Assembly (NCBI RefSeq): GCF_014529945.1
Contig: NZ_JACVFB010000001.1
Coordinates: 124,001-188,000, forward strand
DNA: 64,000 nt
Direction of reading: 5' to 3'
Source of the DNA: Chitinophaga varians
GTDB taxonomy: Bacteria > Bacteroidota > Bacteroidia > Chitinophagales > Chitinophagaceae
Part shown: one piece after another, positions 28,801 through 37,173 of the stretch
Position numbering within the stretch: the first letter of the stretch is position 1
How the letters are laid out: each line of letters starts with the position of its first letter
The notes under the pieces: generated by a model
Database searches by the model: none
Told to the model about the DNA's origin: nothing
Seen by the model: only the letters and a program-made list of their open reading frames with translations
Position numbers and translations under genes: made by a program

Positions 28801-29053
28801 TATCCTGATGACCTCCTTTGCATTTATCCTCGGCGTAGTGCCGCTGTGTCTGGCGAAAGGCGCCGGCGCAGCGTCCCGTGTTAATATAGGCTTTACCGTT
28901 ATTGGCGGTATGCTCGCCGCTACCGTGCTCGGCGTGTTCACCGTTCCGGTATTATATGTGCTGATCACCAAACTGGCCTACGGCAAAAAGAAACTGGCCG
29001 AACTGGAAGCACATGGCAATGAAGAGAAAAAACCGAAAGGGCTGGGTGAATAG
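25880..29053 (+). CDS. RND multidrug efflux permease, HAE1 (AcrB) family
   Basis: 1057-aa proton-driven inner-membrane pump with 12 helices and two large periplasmic loops. The start MISKTFIERKNTTIVIAII has the usual FIxRP-like entry. The TM4 proton-relay pair is visible in AIGIVVDDAIVVVEAVQHH (Asp408 and Asp409). TM10 shows GLAAKNAILIVEFCKE with the relay lysine-asparagine. Length and motifs match HAE1 exporters of hydrophobic and amphiphilic compounds. The last ~30 residues are charged and cytoplasmic. No local regulator gene (TetR or two-component) is seen, so control of the operon is not obvious. Confidence 0.95.
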   Translation: MISKTFIERKNTTIVIAIILVIVGLICMFNLPIAQLPDIAPPVTDVRAVYVGANSTTVEETVTTPIENQVNGTPGAMYIQSVSANDGSMSITVTFNLGTDPDIATLDVQNRVSLALPSTPDEVRRVGVTVKKRSNDMLMVIGLNSPKGKHTREFLDNYINIYLKPELARIAGVGDVNVFSQDYSMRIWLNPDKMAALNLTAADVARAITEQNQQVPAGSIGAPPMSRTQAFEYTVSVKGRLATSEEFGNVVVAKNPNGGLVRLRDVARINLGSFSYAIDAKADGKTGSGLAIYLAPGANALDVNDRVIAKMEEMGKSFPEDVNWLIPFETTSFVKISIDEVFHTFLEALALVVIVVFVFLQNWRATIIPILVIPISLIGTFIFFQLLGFSINTLTLFGFVLAIGIVVDDAIVVVEAVQHHIDADLMSPREATFKAMSEVQAPVIAIALILAAVFVPVAFIPGVSGRLYQQFALTIAFSVLLSAFLALTLTPALTAILLRPAHLTKKSHGLNKLFYKFNEWFARVTNRYGNMVMRSIRFTPVVLILLGVLFAAAFYLFKKTPTTFVPQEDMGALFIALELPEAASTERTKEVVDEIGHILGSDSAVNHFFGITGMNFVANAVKPNSGTFFVSLKPWDERYAHGDDINKVLGRIQGAASRIIGATIIAIPAPTLRGMGTSGGFSFVLEQKSNPDIKQFTQVMGQFLMAANQRPEIARAYAFFSANTPQFNVEVDRDKCKQLGVAVSDVFNALQTFLGGLYVNDFTRFSRSFRVVMQADSLYRTSIDNLATYYVRNNLGQMVPLSALITSKKGAGAPVINHFNLYRSVEIDGDSKVGYSSGDAIKALQEVAAQVLPENFGYEWANVSLQEIKAGNSSVLIFMLSILFVFLLLTALYESWSVPFSVLLAVPVALFGSIVALALTKQANSVYSQIGLITLIGLAAKNAILIVEFCKERVDRGMPLLEATLEAVKLRFRPILMTSFAFILGVVPLCLAKGAGAASRVNIGFTVIGGMLAATVLGVFTVPVLYVLITKLAYGKKKLAELEAHGNEEKKPKGLGE

Positions 29054-29067
29054 CTTTATTTTTGGTC

Positions 29068-29826
29068 ATGAAAAATACGGAACGATTCAGCAACAGGGTC
29101 ACGGATTACGAGAAATACAGGCCACATTATCCGGTGGCCATGATCCCGTACCTGTCGGCCACGGTGGGACTAACGCATAATAGCGTCATCGCCGATATTG
29201 GTTCCGGTACCGGTCTTTCGGCACAGCCATTTCTGGATAATGGTAACACGGTATATGCCGTAGAGCCTAACGATGCCATGCGCGCCTCCGCAGAGCAGCA
29301 GCTGGGCCGTTTTCCCGGTTTTAAAAGCATTGCCGCCACGGCAGAGCATACCACCCTGCCCAATAATTCAGTAGACCTCATCGTGGCAGGCCAGGCTTTC
29401 CACTGGTTTGATCAGGTGCTTACCCGCAAAGAATTTCACCGTATCGCTAAGCCGGACAGCTTCGCAGCGTTAATGTGGAACATCCGTCCAACCAACTCTC
29501 CGTTTGAGTATGACTACGAGCAACTGCTGCAACAACACGGCACAGATTATAAACATATGCAGCAACGCAATGTAAGTGCCGTACAACTCGCCTCGTTTTT
29601 TCTCCCCGGCACCTTCCGCGAGAAAACCATTCAGAATGCACAACGCTTCGATTTCAAAGCCCTGAAAGGATTGCTGTCATCATCTTCGTATATGCCAGCC
29701 CGTTCTCATGAAAACTACGGGCCCATGATCAAGGACCTGGAAGACCTCTTCAATAAATATCAGGAGAATGGCATGGTGGTGTTTAAATATGAAACACGGC
29801 TCTATACCGGAAGATTGAGCGAATAA
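29068..29826 (+). CDS. Class I SAM-dependent methyltransferase
   Basis: 252-aa methyltransferase of the UbiE/Methyltransf_11-like group. SAM motif I is ADIGSGTGLSAQPFL and the acidic loop is VYAVEPNDAMR. LIVAGQAFHWFDQVLTRKEF is the post-motif region seen in YP_ family proteins annotated as trans-aconitate-like methyltransferases. Substrate unknown. ATG 29068 is preferred over the TTG at 29062. It starts 14 nt after the RND permease and may be read through from that operon, but no functional link is evident. Confidence 0.9.
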   Translation: MKNTERFSNRVTDYEKYRPHYPVAMIPYLSATVGLTHNSVIADIGSGTGLSAQPFLDNGNTVYAVEPNDAMRASAEQQLGRFPGFKSIAATAEHTTLPNNSVDLIVAGQAFHWFDQVLTRKEFHRIAKPDSFAALMWNIRPTNSPFEYDYEQLLQQHGTDYKHMQQRNVSAVQLASFFLPGTFREKTIQNAQRFDFKALKGLLSSSSYMPARSHENYGPMIKDLEDLFNKYQENGMVVFKYETRLYTGRLSE

Positions 29827-29854
29827 AAACGAACATTTTATTTTCGTTCGCGTT

Positions 29855-29913
29855 TCCCATTCCCCATTCCCCATTCCCCATTCCCCATTCCCCATTCCCC
29901 ATTCCCCATTCCC
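29855..29913. repeat. 7-bp tandem repeat array (CCCCATT, about eight units)
   Basis: Eight ATT trinucleotides spaced exactly seven nt apart (29859 to 29908) within C-runs make a clean heptanucleotide array. It starts 29 nt after the methyltransferase stop and merges into the inverted repeat at 29911. Such an array would be prone to copy-number change. Confidence 0.9.
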
Positions 29914-29995
29914 AGGGCTGAAGCCCTGGGCTATGATGTTGTTCAGGCATGTATTGAGGCTACACTGCCTCTGGGAGCATATTACTATCAGGCAT

Positions 29996-30029
29996 AAAAA
30001 AATCCCGGAAATTGCTCCGGGATTTTTTT
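29996..30029. terminator. Bidirectional intrinsic terminator
   Basis: A 14-bp perfect stem, AAAAAAATCCCGGA at 29996-30009 with TCCGGGATTTTTTT at 30016-30029, and a six-base loop. Both strands end in a T run, which suits the convergent methyltransferase and FAD oxidoreductase genes. Confidence 0.85.
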
Positions 30030-30043
30030 ATGTCATTGTATTG

Positions 30044-30103
30044 TCAATCAATCAATCAATCGATCAATCAATCAATCAATCAATCAATCGATCAATCGAT
30101 TAA
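30044..30103. repeat. Tetranucleotide (TCAA) array, about 15 units
   Basis: Sixty bases of TCAA repeats with three TCGA variants. A 61-codon reading frame through it (30012-30197) only reads Ser-Ile-Asn-Gln repeats and is not considered a gene. Confidence 0.9.
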
Positions 30104-30244
30104 TATGATTGTTTCTATTCATTGCTTCAGGCTTGCCACGTTGCTGACATTTCTGACGCTAAGATCGTTTACCATACATAAACTACGGGATTCCTAATTA
30201 GAAAGAAATTGAACAACATCGTAGCCCAGGGCTTCAGCCCTGGG

Positions 30245-30272
30245 AAAACAAATGCCGGAAAACAAATGCCGG
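30245..30272. repeat. 14-bp direct duplication
   Basis: AAAACAAATGCCGG occurs twice head to tail (30245-30258, 30259-30272), directly abutting the right arm of the 34-bp inverted repeat. Confidence 0.8.
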
Positions 30273-30329
30273 AAAATAAAACGTTGAAACGTTAGAAGCT
30301 AATGCCTGACATAAGCACTGTAACGTCCA

Positions 30330-33254
30330 TTACGCCAACGCTTCAAATAATATTTCCACGGGATGCTGCGCTTTTACGCCGGTACCATCTTTCACCTGAT
30401 GGCGGCAGCTGGTGCCGGGCGCAGCTATCAGCGTACCGGCGGCGGCGTTACGGACGGCCGGGAACAGCACCATTTCCCCGATCTGCATACTGAGATCGTA
30501 GTGTTCTTTTTCGTAACCGAAGGAGCCGGCCATACCGCAACAGCCGGAAGGGATCACTTCCACGTTGTAATGTTGCGGGATAGAGAGCATTTTCTTGCTG
30601 TGCAGCGCGGAAGACAATGCTTTCTGCTGACAGTGGCCGTGCAGCTTGATCTGCTGTGGTTGGCTGGTGAATTGGGCGGCGGTGATATGTCCTTTCTCTG
30701 CTTCGCTGGCGATGAATTCATCGATCAGGAAACAGTTTTTAGCCAGTGTTTGCGCTTGTGAACGAAGATTTTCCCGGACAAGGTCAGGGTATTCGTCGCG
30801 GAAACTGAGGATGGCGGAAGGCTCTACGCCCAGCAGGGGGATATTGTCGTTGATAACGGTACTGAATATACGCACATTCTGTTCTGCCAGCTCGCGTGCC
30901 TGGCGCAGCAGTCCTTTAGACATATATGCGCGGGCACTTTCCGGGTGGTCGATCATTTTCACTTCATAGCCCAGGCGATGCAGCAGTTGCACCGCTTTGA
31001 TACCAACGGGGGTATCGTTATAGTTGGTGAACTCATCGCAGAAGAGGTAAACGGTGCGGCTGCCGGTGCCCTGTTTTTCTTTGGGCCAGGTTTGGTTGAA
31101 CCATTTCCGCAGGGTAGTACTGTGCAGGCCGGGCAGGGAGCGTTTGGCAGCGAAACCGCTGAATTTCCGGATAAGGCCGCCGGTAAAGCTGTTATTGATC
31201 AGGCCATTGTAGAGGCTTGGCGCAATGGCAGCGAGACCAGACAGTTTAGAGAAATTGCCGATCATTTTGGCCCGCATCGGTACGCCGTTGGCATCGTAGT
31301 AATGTTGCAGGAATTCCATCTTCAGCTTCGCCATGTCCACGTTGGAGGGGCACTCTGACTTACAGCCCTTACAGGCCAGGCAGAGGTCCAGTACATCATA
31401 AATCTCTTTATGATCGAAGCGGTTTTCTTTGGTGGAGTGTGTGAGGAATTCACGCAGGATGTTGGCCCTGGCGCGGGTCGTATCTTTTTCGTTGCGGGTG
31501 GCCATGTAGCTGGGGCACATGGTGCCGCCGCTCAGCGGTGTCTTACGGCAGTCGCCGGAACCGTTGCACTGTTCTGCGTGCTGTAGTACGGTCTGTTCCG
31601 GGAAATGGAAGATAGTATGGAAGTCCGGTGTTTTCTGTCCGGGTTCGTAGCGCAACATGCTGTTCATGGACGGCGTGTCCACGATTTTGTTGGGATTGAA
31701 GATGTTTTCAGGGTCCCAGGTGTATTTGATCTGACGTAGCAGTTCATAGTTTTTCTCGCCTACCATCTGACGGATGAATTCTCCGCGCAGTCGGCCGTCG
31801 CCATGTTCTCCGCTGAGGGAGCCGTTGTATTTTTTTACGAGGGTGGCTATTTCTTCCGCGATGGTCCGGAAGAGTTGATTACCTTCTTCCGTTTTCAGGT
31901 TGATGATAGGGCGGAGGTGGATCTCTCCGCTACCGGCATGGGCGTAGTGTACGGCATGGAGGTCATACTGCTGCAGGATGAGATTGAAGTCGCGGATAAA
32001 ATCGGGGAGGTCTTCCACGGCCACCGCGGTGTCTTCAATCACCGGAACGGCTTTTTCGTCGCCGGGGAGGTTGCTGAGTAGCCCCAGCCCCGCTTTGCGG
32101 AGCGTCCAGATTTTTTTGGTGTCTTCTCCAAACAGGAGCGGGAAGTGGTAACCCAGTCCTGCGGCACGCAGTTGGGCTTCCAGCCTGCCGGCTATTTCTT
32201 TCACTTCTTCGCGGGTATGGCGGCAGAATTCCACCACGAGGATGGCGCCGGGATCTCCCTGTACGAAGAAGCGGTTTTTACGTTGTTCGATATTGTCTTT
32301 GGTGCATTCCAGGATGAAATGGTCTATCAGCTCACTGGCGCTGGGTTTGAAGTCCATCACCTGGATATTGGCCCGCAGGGATTCATCGATGCTGTTGAAG
32401 TGGATGCACAGCAGACCTGTTTCTTTAGGAGGAAGGGGGTCGATGTGCAGTTTTATTTCTGTGATGAACGCGAGGGTCCCTTCGGAGCCTGCGATGAGTT
32501 TGCAGAAGTTAAAGTCTTCGGTGCCGGCGGTAAAAGGAGCGGTTTCCAGCAGCATATCTACGGCGTAGCCGGTATTGCGGCGGGGGATGCTCTTTTTGGG
32601 AAATTCACGGCGTATTTCCTCCTGGTTGCGATAGTCGCTCAGCGTGCTGCGTATCTGTTGATAGATACGGGTTTCGAGGGTGTCGGGGCCTTCACACTTG
32701 GCGTGGAAGTCGTCCGGGCTGAGGGTGCCGAAGGTTACCTCTTCACCGTTGCTCAGCAGGGCTTTTACTTCCAGCAGGTGTTCACGGGTACTGCCGTATA
32801 CCACGCTGTTGGAGCCGCAGGAGTTGTTGCCCACCATACCGCCGATCATAGCGCGGTTGGCGGTGGATGTTTCAGGGCCGAAGTAGAAGCCGTGCGGTTT
32901 CAGGTACATGTTCAGCTCGTCGCGGATGACGCCGGGCTGCACCCGCACCCAGTTTTCGGCGGTATTGAGTTCCAGTATTTTAGTGAAGCTGCGGGACACG
33001 TCGGTAATGATACCGTTGCCCACCACCTGGCCTGCCAGCGAGGTGCCTGCCGTGCGGGGTATCAGCGATGTTTTGTTGGTACGCGCAAAAGAGATAAGTT
33101 TTTGCAGGTCGTCTGTTGATTCAGGGATGACCACAGCCAGCGGCATCTCACGGTATGCCGACGCATCGGTGGCATAGAGTGTCCGCATGGTATTGTCCGT
33201 ATAAAGCGTTCCTTCCAGTTCCTGGGCCAATTGTTCCAGCTTTTCGCGCATCAT
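30330..33254 (-). CDS. FAD-linked oxidase / Fe-S (CCG-domain) fusion, D-2-hydroxyacid dehydrogenase-like
   Basis: 974-aa fusion. The N-terminal FAD_binding_4 domain shows TAGTSLAGQVVGNGIITDVS and MVGNNSCGSNSVVYGS. A FAD-oxidase C-terminal domain ends near HAGSGEIHLRPIINL and GEHGDGRLRGEFIRQM. A ferredoxin-like region follows, with CNGSGDC...MCPSY (about residue 560) and CLACKGCKSECP (about residue 625). The C-terminal part has the CCG motif SGCCGMAGSFGYEKEH (about residue 905). This architecture (YdiJ-like) oxidises D-lactate, D-2-hydroxyglutarate or glycolate and passes electrons to the respiratory chain. Substrate is not certain. The gene is monocistronic or leads from the DUF72 side with an 84-nt spacer. 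Confidence 0.92.
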   Translation of the reverse strand: MMREKLEQLAQELEGTLYTDNTMRTLYATDASAYREMPLAVVIPESTDDLQKLISFARTNKTSLIPRTAGTSLAGQVVGNGIITDVSRSFTKILELNTAENWVRVQPGVIRDELNMYLKPHGFYFGPETSTANRAMIGGMVGNNSCGSNSVVYGSTREHLLEVKALLSNGEEVTFGTLSPDDFHAKCEGPDTLETRIYQQIRSTLSDYRNQEEIRREFPKKSIPRRNTGYAVDMLLETAPFTAGTEDFNFCKLIAGSEGTLAFITEIKLHIDPLPPKETGLLCIHFNSIDESLRANIQVMDFKPSASELIDHFILECTKDNIEQRKNRFFVQGDPGAILVVEFCRHTREEVKEIAGRLEAQLRAAGLGYHFPLLFGEDTKKIWTLRKAGLGLLSNLPGDEKAVPVIEDTAVAVEDLPDFIRDFNLILQQYDLHAVHYAHAGSGEIHLRPIINLKTEEGNQLFRTIAEEIATLVKKYNGSLSGEHGDGRLRGEFIRQMVGEKNYELLRQIKYTWDPENIFNPNKIVDTPSMNSMLRYEPGQKTPDFHTIFHFPEQTVLQHAEQCNGSGDCRKTPLSGGTMCPSYMATRNEKDTTRARANILREFLTHSTKENRFDHKEIYDVLDLCLACKGCKSECPSNVDMAKLKMEFLQHYYDANGVPMRAKMIGNFSKLSGLAAIAPSLYNGLINNSFTGGLIRKFSGFAAKRSLPGLHSTTLRKWFNQTWPKEKQGTGSRTVYLFCDEFTNYNDTPVGIKAVQLLHRLGYEVKMIDHPESARAYMSKGLLRQARELAEQNVRIFSTVINDNIPLLGVEPSAILSFRDEYPDLVRENLRSQAQTLAKNCFLIDEFIASEAEKGHITAAQFTSQPQQIKLHGHCQQKALSSALHSKKMLSIPQHYNVEVIPSGCCGMAGSFGYEKEHYDLSMQIGEMVLFPAVRNAAAGTLIAAPGTSCRHQVKDGTGVKAQHPVEILFEALA

Positions 33255-33338
33255 GGTATGTACCGGGTTTTGAGAGGGCGAAATTAATATTTCAGTCCGG
33301 CTTTTTTATCTCTTGTAATGTATTCGTCAAAAAAAACA

Positions 33339-34238
33339 CTATTCCTTTACAAATTGCGGCTTTTTTACCTGTAGTCCGCAAACAGCTTCTATCCTGTCGG
33401 CCAGATAGGCTGCCAGGTCGGGCGACAGGGCTTCGTCGTGCATGTGCATGAAGAAATAAATCTCCTGCAGGCCGTTGTCCAGCCAGTATTTGATACGGTT
33501 GGCCCAGTCGTCGATACGGGTATAGTCGGTGGGGTGGAGGCTGTTGCCCACAAAACGGATGAATATTTTAGGGACGGTGAGGTGCATATGGGCGCAGTCC
33601 CTCCTGCCGGCGGTGTCGGTAATGATGGCGCCTACTTTCAGTTCCCGCAGTTTGTCGAACAGTTCCAGCCGGACGGCTTCATCTTCATACCATTCTTTAT
33701 GTCTTACTTCCAGAAAAAACTGCAGGTCGGTAGGCAGCGAGGCCAGATAATCGTATAGTGCTTTCCGTTTGGCCGGCCCGTATTTGTCGCTCAGCTGCAG
33801 GAAAATAGGCCCGAGGTGTTTGCCGAAAGCCAGCACTCCCTCCAGGAAAGAGGTGGTCTTGGGACCGGCGGTAGCGGGACTGAGATTGCTGAAATGACTG
33901 ATGGTCTGCGGCACTTTGGGACAGAATTTAAATTCCATGCCTTTAGCGGAAGCATCCCATTTGGAGATGGTGTCCGGTCCGTAGATCTGATAGTGGGTAG
34001 CATTGAGTTCAATGCTGTTGAAATGGCGCACATATTCGGGAAGGAAAAGGGCTTCTTTGGTGCCTTTGGGGTATATTTTCCCTATCCATTCCTTACGGCC
34101 CCATTTGGCGCAGCCCAGCCAGGCCTGCGGTTTCTTAACGGGCTTGCCTTTCAGCACTTTCTTGTTGAAAAGCGGTTCAGCGGGCAGTTTGAAGTCGAGT
34201 TCTTCCAGCTCCGCAGGTGTTACACGGCCAAAATCCAT
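33339..34238 (-). CDS. DUF72 family protein (YecE-like, TIM-barrel)
   Basis: 299-aa protein from ATG 34238; an in-frame TTG at 34268 is less likely. Family marks are AWLGCAKWGRKEWIGKIYP near the start, EYVRHFNSIELNATHY, and FKFCPKVPQTISHF, as in YecE. RHKEWYEDEAVRLELFDKL and YFFMHMHDEALSPDLAAYLA follow. DUF72 proteins have a TIM-barrel fold and no established enzymatic role. A -7 box (TATATTTG) on the minus strand at 34300-34307 gives a plausible separate promoter, divergent from glgA. Confidence 0.9.
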   Translation of the reverse strand: MDFGRVTPAELEELDFKLPAEPLFNKKVLKGKPVKKPQAWLGCAKWGRKEWIGKIYPKGTKEALFLPEYVRHFNSIELNATHYQIYGPDTISKWDASAKGMEFKFCPKVPQTISHFSNLSPATAGPKTTSFLEGVLAFGKHLGPIFLQLSDKYGPAKRKALYDYLASLPTDLQFFLEVRHKEWYEDEAVRLELFDKLRELKVGAIITDTAGRRDCAHMHLTVPKIFIRFVGNSLHPTDYTRIDDWANRIKYWLDNGLQEIYFFMHMHDEALSPDLAAYLADRIEAVCGLQVKKPQFVKE

Positions 34239-34299
34239 AACAGGAGGTTTAACGGGTGCACATGACAATCACCGGTAAAAGGGATAAAGGTAGGTACTA

Positions 34300-34307
34300 C
34301 AAATATA
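34300..34307 (-). promoter_or_regulatory. Candidate -7 box (TATATTTG) for the DUF72 gene
   Basis: On the minus strand the sequence reads TATATTTG, a full match to TAnnTTTG, about 60 nt before the ATG at 34238. No certain -33 element was seen. Confidence 0.5.
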
Positions 34308-34365
34308 CTAAAAGCCGGGGGCTACGGTGGTAAAACACACTGCTAAAATAAAATGGTCGAAACCC

Positions 34366-34396
34366 TTTGTTTTCTTGTTTTTACCTGTTAACTTAA
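34366..34396 (+). promoter_or_regulatory. Weak candidate promoter for glgA
   Basis: TTTG at 34366-34369, a 19-nt spacer and TAACTTAA at 34389-34396 have the spacing of Bacteroidota -33/-7 elements, though the -7 box lacks the final TTTG. It is 22 nt before the glgA ATG. Confidence 0.3.
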
Positions 34397-34418
34397 ATTA
34401 GATTATCAATTATTTAGC

Positions 34419-35837
34419 ATGGAGATTTTACACGTTAGCGCGGAATGTTACCCGGTAGCCAAAGTAGGTGGGCTCGGTGACGTGGTAGGGGCATTGCCCA
34501 AATACCAATACGAGCTGGGGACCATCGCCAAGGTGGTGGTGCCGGCCTACAGGAATAAATATTATGATACGCATGAATTTGACGTGGTACACCAGGCAGG
34601 CATGTGGCTGGGACACGACTGGTATCATTTCAATGTTTTAAAAGAGCGCAACAATGAGCTGGGCTTCGATTTATATCTGGTAGATATCCCCGGTCTGCTG
34701 GATACCCCCGGAGTATATGGTTACCCTAATGATACAGAAAGATTCCTCGCCTTCCAGATCGCGGTACTGGACTGGATCAATGAATGGAACCATCTGCCGG
34801 ATGTTGTGCACTGTCACGATCACCACACAGGCCTGATCCCCTTTCTGATGAGTTACGGTTATAAATATGAGCGCATGAAGGAAGTGCCTTCCGTGCTCAC
34901 CATCCATAACGCCCAGTATCAGGGCCAGTTTGGGTGGGACAGACTGTACCTCATCCCGTCTTTCGACTTGTGGAAGTCCGGTTTGCTGGACTGGGGCGGC
35001 GCTATCAACCCGCTGGCTGCCGCCATTAAGTGCGCCTGGCGCGTGACCACCGTATCGCCGGGTTATTTAGAGGAGCTGTATCAGAACGCCAATGGCCTGG
35101 AATGGCTGATCAGTCATGAAAAGGCGAAAACGGTGGGTATCATCAACGGCATTGATACCGCTGTGTGGGACCCGGAAACCGATCATATGGTGCAGGCCAA
35201 TTACGATCTGGAGACCGTAGCCCAGGGTAAGAAGGAAAATAAACAGGCCCTCTGTGAGCGGTTCGGTTTTGATGCGTCGTTGCCGCTGGTATCCTTCATT
35301 GGCCGGTTGGTAGGCGATAAGGGCGCCGACCTGCTCCCGGAAATCATCAGTCGCACCTTACATGAGCTGCCCGGTGAGGTAAACTTCCTCGTACTGGGTA
35401 GCGGAGATCCACATGTGGAATGGTCACTACAACAAACCCGGCATGACGTAAGCTATGGGTTTAATTTACATATTGGTTATAACGAAGCACTGTCACACCT
35501 GATATATGCCGGCAGCGATTTTCTGTTGATGCCGTCCAGAGTAGAGCCCTGCGGGCTAAACCAGCTCTATGCGCTCCGTTATGGAACGGTGCCCATGGTG
35601 CGCAGTACCGGCGGATTAAAAGATACTGTGACCGATTTTGGAGATCCCGGTGGTTTTGGCATACGTTTTAATCAGGCAGGGGTATGGGATGCCTGTTACT
35701 CCGTAAAACGTGCAGTGGAACTGTTCAATGATACCGCCCACCTGTCGGATATACGGCTACGTGGTATGCGGCTCAATCACTCGTGGGGACGCTCGGCCCA
35801 GCAGTACCTCGATGTATACCAGCGTATAAAAGGCTAA
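34419..35837 (+). CDS. glgA: Glycogen/starch synthase (GT5)
   Basis: 472-aa ADP-glucose-dependent alpha-1,4-glucan synthase. The diagnostic KVGG of GT5 enzymes is at residues 15-18 (VAKVGGLGDVVGALPKY). VHCHDHHTGLIPFL and VLTIHNAQYQGQFGW follow, and the C-terminal donor site reads MPSRVEPCGLNQLYALRYGT then STGGLKDTV. It extends glycogen with ADP-glucose from the glgC product encoded 51 nt downstream. Length is normal for GlgA. No branching enzyme lies next to it. Confidence 0.95.
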   Translation: MEILHVSAECYPVAKVGGLGDVVGALPKYQYELGTIAKVVVPAYRNKYYDTHEFDVVHQAGMWLGHDWYHFNVLKERNNELGFDLYLVDIPGLLDTPGVYGYPNDTERFLAFQIAVLDWINEWNHLPDVVHCHDHHTGLIPFLMSYGYKYERMKEVPSVLTIHNAQYQGQFGWDRLYLIPSFDLWKSGLLDWGGAINPLAAAIKCAWRVTTVSPGYLEELYQNANGLEWLISHEKAKTVGIINGIDTAVWDPETDHMVQANYDLETVAQGKKENKQALCERFGFDASLPLVSFIGRLVGDKGADLLPEIISRTLHELPGEVNFLVLGSGDPHVEWSLQQTRHDVSYGFNLHIGYNEALSHLIYAGSDFLLMPSRVEPCGLNQLYALRYGTVPMVRSTGGLKDTVTDFGDPGGFGIRFNQAGVWDACYSVKRAVELFNDTAHLSDIRLRGMRLNHSWGRSAQQYLDVYQRIKG

Positions 35838-35888
35838 TTCATGATGATAACGCACTGCGAATTCCTAATCTAAACCAACGTCCACACT

Positions 35889-37160
35889 ATGACTAAAGAT
35901 GTTATATCCATTATTCTCGGAGGCGGTGCAGGTACCCGCTTATATCCCCTTACCCGCCGTAGGTCCAAACCGGCGGTGCCCCTTGCCGGTAAATACAGAC
36001 TGGTGGATATCCCCATCTCCAACTGCCTGAACGCGGAACTGAACCGTATTTTCGTTTTAACCCAGTTCAACTCTGCCTCGCTTAACAAACACATCAAAAA
36101 CTCCTACCACTTCAGTCATTTCGACAAAGGGTTTGTAGATATCCTGGCCGCAGAACAAACGCCCGACAACCCAACCTGGTACCAGGGCACTGCGGATGCG
36201 GTAAGGCAGTGTCTGCACCATGTGGAGAATTTTGACTTCAAATATGTGCTGATCCTTTCCGGAGATCAGTTATACCAGATGGATTTCCGCGATATGATCC
36301 AACATCATATAGAAACCTGTGCGGAAATATCCATTGCCACTATTCCGGTATCGGCGAAAGACGCATCGGATTTCGGTATCCTGAAAACGGATGATTCCGG
36401 CGCTATCGTTTCCTTTACAGAAAAGCCCTCGCAGGACGTGCTGCCGCCATGGGCGTCTGAGGTCAGTGAAGAAATGAAATCCGCAGGGCGTGTGTACCTT
36501 GCCAGCATGGGTATCTATATCTTCAGCCGGGACGTGCTTTTTAATATGTTAGGCAAACAACCGGAGGCGGCCGACTTTGGCAAACAGGTGATCCCGGAAG
36601 CCATCGAAGCCAAAGCCCGTGTGTTCAGTTATCAGTACGAAGGCTACTGGACCGACATCGGTAATATCTCTTCTTTCTGGGAGGCCAATATCGGGCTCAC
36701 AGATGATATACCACAGTTTAACCTGTTCAACGAATCCCAAACCATCTATTCCAGGGCGCGGATGCTTCCCCCCGCCAAAATATCCGGCACGATGGAGAAA
36801 ACAATCATCGCCGATGGTTGTATTATTATGGCGAGCCGGTTGGAGCGCTGCGTAGTGGGTATCCGTACCCGCATCGGCAAAGGCTCGGTCATCTCCAACA
36901 CCTATATCATGGGAAGCGACTATTACCAGACCCTCGACGAACTCGACAGGGCCAGTGCGGAAGGCCGCCCACCGATGGGGATAGGCGAAAATTGTGTGAT
37001 CGACAGGGCTATCATTGACAAGAACTGCAGTATCGGAAACAACGTACATATCAAAGGCGGAGACCATCTCCCGGATGGCGACTTTGAAAAATATACGGTG
37101 AAAGACGGCATTGTTGTTGTTAAAAAAGGAGTAGTCCTGCCGGACGGATTCAACATCTAA
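35889..37160 (+). CDS. glgC: Glucose-1-phosphate adenylyltransferase (ADP-glucose pyrophosphorylase)
   Basis: 423-aa enzyme making ADP-glucose from ATP and glucose-1-phosphate, the committed glycogen step. The nucleotidyltransferase motif GGGAGTRLYPLT is at residues 11-22, followed by RSKPAVPLAGKYRLVDIPIS. Further marks are WYQGTADAVRQ, ILSGDQLYQMDF, and the sugar-phosphate region SFTEKP. The C-terminal left-handed beta-helix domain (VVGIRTRIGKGSVISNTYIMG) is complete. It lies between glgA and a GH130 gene on the same strand and likely shares their transcript. Confidence 0.95.
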   Translation: MTKDVISIILGGGAGTRLYPLTRRRSKPAVPLAGKYRLVDIPISNCLNAELNRIFVLTQFNSASLNKHIKNSYHFSHFDKGFVDILAAEQTPDNPTWYQGTADAVRQCLHHVENFDFKYVLILSGDQLYQMDFRDMIQHHIETCAEISIATIPVSAKDASDFGILKTDDSGAIVSFTEKPSQDVLPPWASEVSEEMKSAGRVYLASMGIYIFSRDVLFNMLGKQPEAADFGKQVIPEAIEAKARVFSYQYEGYWTDIGNISSFWEANIGLTDDIPQFNLFNESQTIYSRARMLPPAKISGTMEKTIIADGCIIMASRLERCVVGIRTRIGKGSVISNTYIMGSDYYQTLDELDRASAEGRPPMGIGENCVIDRAIIDKNCSIGNNVHIKGGDHLPDGDFEKYTVKDGIVVVKKGVVLPDGFNI

Positions 37161-37173
37161 CAAAACAATACAC

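Larger units (their letters stand above)
29911..30244. repeat. 34-bp inverted repeat pair bounding a 334-bp segment
   Basis: 29911-29944 and 30211-30244 are inverted copies of 34 nt with one mismatch. Each contains the perfect palindrome CCCAGGGCTGAAGCCCTGGG followed by CTAYGATGTTGTTC. The segment between contains a terminator and a tetranucleotide array but no convincing gene. This is the main content of the 503-nt gap 29827-30329. Confidence 0.9.

Noticed and set aside
30044..30103. CRISPR-like appearance of the TCAA array
   Set aside because: The unit is only four bases with no spacers, and there are no cas genes in the window.
30012..30197. 61-codon frame with Ser-Ile-Asn-Gln repeats
   Set aside because: Encoded by the TCAA tetranucleotide array and lies after a bidirectional terminator inside the repeat island.
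29911..30244. Insertion sequence with terminal inverted repeats
   Set aside because: The 334-bp segment has no transposase frame. It may be a non-autonomous element, but it cannot be called an IS.
32145..33119. 324-codon frame on the plus strand
   Set aside because: Opposite to the FAD_binding domain of the oxidoreductase. Phe/Ala/Val-rich without motif; a shadow.
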